A DNA stretch of 64,000 bases from contig NZ_PKMZ01000006.1 in NCBI RefSeq assembly GCF_002893625.1, positions 1 to 64,000 on the forward strand, given 5' to 3'. The position numbers were made by a program, and so were the translations under genes. This DNA comes from Mangrovicella endophytica. GTDB lineage: Bacteria; Pseudomonadota; Alphaproteobacteria; Rhizobiales; Rhizobiaceae. Below the pieces are notes generated by a model. It was given only the letters and a program-made list of their open reading frames with translations, made no database searches and was not told the origin of the DNA. Of the stretch, positions 61,324 through 64,000 are shown one piece after another (within the stretch, counting starts at the first letter, position 1; the number at the start of each line of letters is the position of its first letter).

Positions 61324-61733
61324 GCCGACGCGCCGGGCGCGGCGACCACCTCGCCGTCCTCCTTGGTGAAGGTGGCAACGGGATGATCAAGAAGCGGCAG
61401 CACCGTCTCGGACGGGCGGCAAAGAGCGGCGCCTTTGTCCGTCACGACGATGGGACGCTCGATCAGGATCGGGTGCGCCATCATCGCGTCGAGCAGCTCC
61501 TCGTCGGAGAGTTGGGGATCGTCCAGGCCGAGTTCGGCGTAGGGGGTGCCCTTCTCGCGCAGGACATCGCGCGGCCGCAGACCCATCATCTCGAGCAGCT
61601 CCGACAGAACCTCCCGGCTCGGCGGGTTTTTGAGGTACTCGATGATCTCCGGCTCCTCGCCGGACTGGCGGATCATCTCCAGCGTGTTGCGCGACGTGCC
61701 GCAGGCGGGGTTGTGGTAGATCGTAACGGTCAT
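61320..61733 (-). CDS. arsC: Arsenate reductase ArsC (glutaredoxin-coupled type)
   Basis: ArsC (137 aa) reduces arsenate to arsenite. The catalytic Cys11 lies in [16 protein letters not shown], and the family arginines are in [11 protein letters not shown] and CRPSETVL. The length and motif mark the glutathione/glutaredoxin-dependent class of E. coli plasmid R773. Overlaps of four bases on both sides show tight coupling with arsR and arsH. Confidence 0.95.
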   Translation of the reverse strand: MTVTIYHNPACGTSRNTLEMIRQSGEEPEIIEYLKNPPSREVLSELLEMMGLRPRDVLREKGTPYAELGLDDPQLSDEELLDAMMAHPILIERPIVVTDKGAALCRPSETVLPLLDHPVATFTKEDGEVVAAPGASA

Positions 61734-62080
61734 GAGCAGCTCTCCGGGGTGCAGGTGGCGGCGAAGGCGTTGCCGAGGTCCCCGCAGATCTCCGGGTTCC
61801 CTGAACAGCAGTCCTCCGTCAGAAAGGCGAGGAGCTGGCGCATGTCGTCATAGCTCGCCGCGTACAGGATGCGGCGGCCGTCACGCCACGAGCGTAGAAG
61901 CCTGGCGCGCTCCAGCGTCGCGAGGTGGAAGCTCATCCGCGTTGGGGGGATTCGCAGCGCCTCGGCAATCTCCCCCGACGGCATCCCACTCGGACCGGCG
62001 CGGACCAGCATCCGGAAGGCCGCGAGGCGGTCGGCCTGGGCGAGAGCAGACAGGGCGGCAACGGCTAAGGCGTCGTTCAT
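61730..62080 (-). CDS. arsR: Arsenic-responsive repressor ArsR
   Basis: An ArsR/SmtB repressor of 116 aa. The winged helix has GEIAEALRIPPTRMSFHLATLERARLL. The usual sensor motif ELCVCDL in the DNA-recognition helix is absent; instead cysteines cluster at the C-terminus (91, 92, 99, 110 and 115), as in the Acidithiobacillus-type arsenite sensors, which use a C-terminal three-Cys site. It starts the arsRCHB operon with GGAGG directly before the ATG. Confidence 0.92.
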   Translation of the reverse strand: MNDALAVAALSALAQADRLAAFRMLVRAGPSGMPSGEIAEALRIPPTRMSFHLATLERARLLRSWRDGRRILYAASYDDMRQLLAFLTEDCCSGNPEICGDLGNAFAATCTPESCS

Positions 62081-62086
62081 CCCTCC

Positions 62087-62115
62087 AATATTCCAAGCAT
62101 AATTGTAATGTTCAA
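62087..62115 (-). promoter_or_regulatory. Candidate promoter/operator of the ars operon
   Basis: On the minus strand TTGAAC (62110-62115) and AATATT (62087-62092) are 17 bases apart in an AT-rich dyad-containing stretch just before arsR. The -10 is so close to the ATG that transcription may start at or near it; another start further upstream is possible. Confidence 0.35.
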
Positions 62116-62261
62116 GGGGTGATCGGCTCCTCGACCCGGATTTCGCGCGATCCAGGCACTCTTCTGTCGACTTGGCAGGACGGGCCGAAGTCTAGGCTCC
62201 AGGGCCATCGTGCCGGCCTCGGCCACGTGGATCCAGCAGACGAAGGCGAGCGGGTCGGCCT

Positions 62262-62498
62262 TCAATGCGCTAAGGCTGCTGCTCCTAAGGCTGCACCGTT
62301 TCGCCAGCCAACGAAGCCGAATTCGAGCGCATGACCCGCCGATCGCTCAGGCTGCATCATGCGTGCGAGCTGTCCACGGGCTCGATCGAGCCGCTTGGCG
62401 AGCACGGGGCCGGAACAGGCGCAGACGAGCGCTGCATGCTCCGGGGAGAAAGCCAATCCGTCGATCAACATCACGGCTTCTCGGTCGAGGACAGGCAT
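62262..62498 (-). pseudogene. Possible remnant of an ECF sigma factor (region 4-like)
   Basis: The minus-strand frame gives VLDREAVMLIDGLAFSPEHA, then CACSGPVLAKRLDRARGQLARMM, which has the layout of sigma-70 region 4: an open helix, a turn and a recognition helix ending RARGQLAR. The N-terminal sigma region 2 is absent, and the upstream in-frame codons run to a stop at about 62585. It could also be a chance frame; the assignment is tentative. The rest of the arsR - Hsp20 spacer (62081-62654) holds no other gene I recognise. Confidence 0.35.
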
Positions 62499-62654
62499 CG
62501 AGGCGTCGACGATAGGAGAGCGGTCGCGCCGCGGGAGGGCATCCCGGCTCGGCCTCGACAGCAGCCGCTGCCGGGCCTGCTTGCGTCACAGACTGGAGAG
62601 GTCTCTACAGATCGGACGGCGCAGGATGACTGCGCCGTCTCCTCGTCAGGCACG

Positions 62655-63206
62655 TCAGGCCGCCTTGATCTCGATCGTCTTCTCCTGCGCCAGCGCCTGC
62701 TCGCTCTTCGGCAGACGCAGCTTGAGCACGCCGTTCGAGAAGCTGGCTTCGATCCGATCGACGTCGACGCTGCGCGGAACCACGAAGGAGCGTACGAAGG
62801 AGCCGTATCGGCGCTCCGACAGATGGTAGTCGGCCCGGCTCTCGTCCTTCTCCTCCTTCTTCTCGCCCTTCAGCGTCAGCACACCGTCGCTGAGCCTCAC
62901 CTCCACATCCTTGACATCGAGCCCGGGCAATTCCGCGGTGATCTCGTATTCGGCATCCTTCTCGCGGATATCGGCCGCGGGAGTGCCGGCAAAGATGGAG
63001 CGCGCAGGAGCGTTCAAGTCGATGTCGAGGATCGACTTGGGCAGCGACAAACGTGACCGACCAAAGCCGAACATGTCGAACACCTTGTCCATCTCGTCGC
63101 GCAGCGTGCGGAACGAGATCCAGTCGTTGCCGGTCGTCGCCGGCGGGGCGGACGGCGCATCGACCTGCGATTTCGTGACGGGCAGTTGGGTGGCGGCATC
63201 AGCCAT
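62655..63206 (-). CDS. Hsp20/alpha-crystallin family small heat shock protein
   Basis: A small heat shock chaperone of 183 aa that holds unfolding proteins. The alpha-crystallin domain spans about residues 75-165, with YEITAELPGLDVKDVEVRLSDGVLTLKGEKK and the conserved terminal ASFSNGVLKLRLPK. A C-terminal IEI motif, which docks onto neighbouring dimers, is present. The ATG at 63206 lies seven bases after AGGAG; an ATG six bases earlier is too close to it. It lies with a stress-protein pair on the same strand. Confidence 0.93.
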   Translation of the reverse strand: MADAATQLPVTKSQVDAPSAPPATTGNDWISFRTLRDEMDKVFDMFGFGRSRLSLPKSILDIDLNAPARSIFAGTPAADIREKDAEYEITAELPGLDVKDVEVRLSDGVLTLKGEKKEEKDESRADYHLSERRYGSFVRSFVVPRSVDVDRIEASFSNGVLKLRLPKSEQALAQEKTIEIKAA

Positions 63207-63362
63207 TTTCATTCTCCTGTTGAGTGGATCAGTTGGCGAAAGTCCCGGACTCGGTAGCCGGCATGGCACTGAAGCGCATGCCGTCCTTGCCTCCGTTCAT
63301 CCGGGAACTCGGGTGTCCACAGCGGCACGCGGCCGAAGCGCGCACCACGCGGACAGGAACCC

Positions 63363-63650
63363 TCACGGTCCGGGCAAGCCCGGACCGTGCTCCGGCATAC
63401 GGATTCCATGCACTGGTTCCGACCAGCCGAGACGCTTCAGCGCATTGCCGATCCTGCCGGCGGTCCGATACGGCCGGGTCACTTCGATGACGACGTCATA
63501 TCCCAGTGCGTGGACGCGGCGGGCGTCGCGTGCGGCGGAGCGAAGCGCATCGATCCTCCGCTCGAAGCAGCCGTAGGACTGCCCGCAGAAGGACACGGTC
63601 CAGCCATCGCCCCTGGGTTCGACTCTGTAGAGGATGCCGCTGCGTTGCAT
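63363..63650 (-). CDS. DUF2188-like small protein
   Basis: A 95-residue protein. YRVEPRGDGWTVSFCGQSYGCFERRIDALRSAARDAR resembles DUF2188, a short beta-rich domain of unknown function, and the following ALGYDVVIEVTRP completes it. The ATG at 63650 follows GGGGGTG. It is 14 bases after the universal stress protein gene, so the two are probably cotranscribed. No function can be given. Confidence 0.6.
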   Translation of the reverse strand: MQRSGILYRVEPRGDGWTVSFCGQSYGCFERRIDALRSAARDARRVHALGYDVVIEVTRPYRTAGRIGNALKRLGWSEPVHGIRMPEHGPGLPGP

Positions 63651-63664
63651 GATCGGCACCCCCG

Positions 63665-64000
63665 TCAGTGGCAGAGGAGAAGAGGCACCGGAGAATCGGT
63701 GAGGAGCTCGCGGGTCGCTCCGCCGAGGATCCACTCCCGGAACCGCGTATGGCCGTATGCTCCGGCCACGATGAGATCCGCACCCAGAAGCTTGGCCTCG
63801 TTGATCAGGCCTTCTCCGGGACGGTCCCAGTGAGGCAGGTGGCGAATCTCGACTTCGACGCCGTGGCGCGCGAGATGCCGCGCCATGTCCGCCATAGGTT
63901 CGCGATGCTGCTCCTCGTCCGAGGTGCTGCTGTCGGCGATGCTGGCGAGATGCACGTGTTCGGCCGCCTTCAGGAAAGGCAGGGCCGCCGTGATGGCGTG
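63665..64000 (-). CDS. Universal stress protein, 3' part (partial)
   Basis: The C-terminal part of a universal stress protein; its 5' end is beyond the right edge. The frame is open to base 64000 (ITAALPFLKAAEHVHLASIAD upstream). The nucleotide-binding signature GAYGHTRFREWILGGATREL, then SPVPLLLCH, is complete, so an ATP-binding UspA-type domain is expected. Stress resistance is the family role. It heads the Usp - DUF2188 pair. Confidence 0.88.
   Translation of the reverse strand, partial: HAITAALPFLKAAEHVHLASIADSSTSDEEQHREPMADMARHLARHGVEVEIRHLPHWDRPGEGLINEAKLLGADLIVAGAYGHTRFREWILGGATRELLTDSPVPLLLCH

Overview
The window is GC-rich chromosomal DNA of an alphaproteobacterium, most likely order Hyphomicrobiales (Rhizobiales). 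The pointers are an F0 ATP synthase operon atpI-atpB-atpE-atpF'-atpF with a split b subunit, an Irr-type Fur regulator, the rpsT / dnaA-dnaN-recF block, ubiE-ubiB-coaBC-dut, and several small families typical of that order. The family is not certain from sequence alone; Aurantimonadaceae-like is a guess. No tRNA, rRNA, CRISPR, transposase or integrase was recognised.

Layout. 1-1.8 kb: 3' end of an ornithine cyclodeaminase gene, then a betaine-type substrate-binding protein, with a pseudoknot-forming spacer between them. 2-4.2 kb: TPR membrane protein and der. 4.4-8.6 kb: SleB-type cell wall hydrolase and the F0 ATP synthase operon. 8.6-12.9 kb: rnhB, a radical SAM gene with a LexA-like box, a glycosyltransferase-like gene, moaB and ispE. 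12.9-16 kb: a TPR lipoprotein-like or periplasmic protein and a polyprenyl synthase. 16-21.1 kb: DUF2007, a TrmN6-like methylase, an S49 protease, irr, an SH3 protein and a 2-hydroxyacid dehydrogenase. 21.1-27.3 kb: moeB-recF, dnaN, dnaA translationally coupled to a rhodanese, an AT-rich spacer (candidate origin) and rpsT. 27.5-40.8 kb: mutM, ubiE, ubiB, coaBC, dut, a diguanylate cyclase with a CtrA-like box, cysK, mscS, a GFA protein, a cytochrome P450 and gyrB.

40.8-62.6 kb is accessory in character. It opens with the shredded tail of a chemotaxis receptor gene and ends with a sigma-factor-like remnant. Between them lie (i) a LacI-regulated catabolic cluster in two divergent arms and (ii) an arsRCHB arsenic-resistance operon. 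The left arm holds lacI, a large FAD flavoprotein, a truncated KDG-kinase-like fragment and a UPF0303 protein. The right arm holds a type I CoA-transferase, an enoyl-CoA hydratase, an aldehyde dehydrogenase, a glucose-type ABC importer with its ATPase, two different GMC oxidoreductases and a Gfo/Idh dehydrogenase. The palindrome TTGGAACGTTCCAA lies upstream of the right arm and a one-mismatch copy lies in front of lacI. This is the best candidate for an undescribed system: import of a sugar-like compound, stepwise oxidation to a carboxylate, CoA activation and hydration. The substrate cannot be named from the sequence.

62.6-64 kb: a stress-protein cluster of Hsp20, a small DUF2188-like protein and a universal stress protein cut by the window edge.
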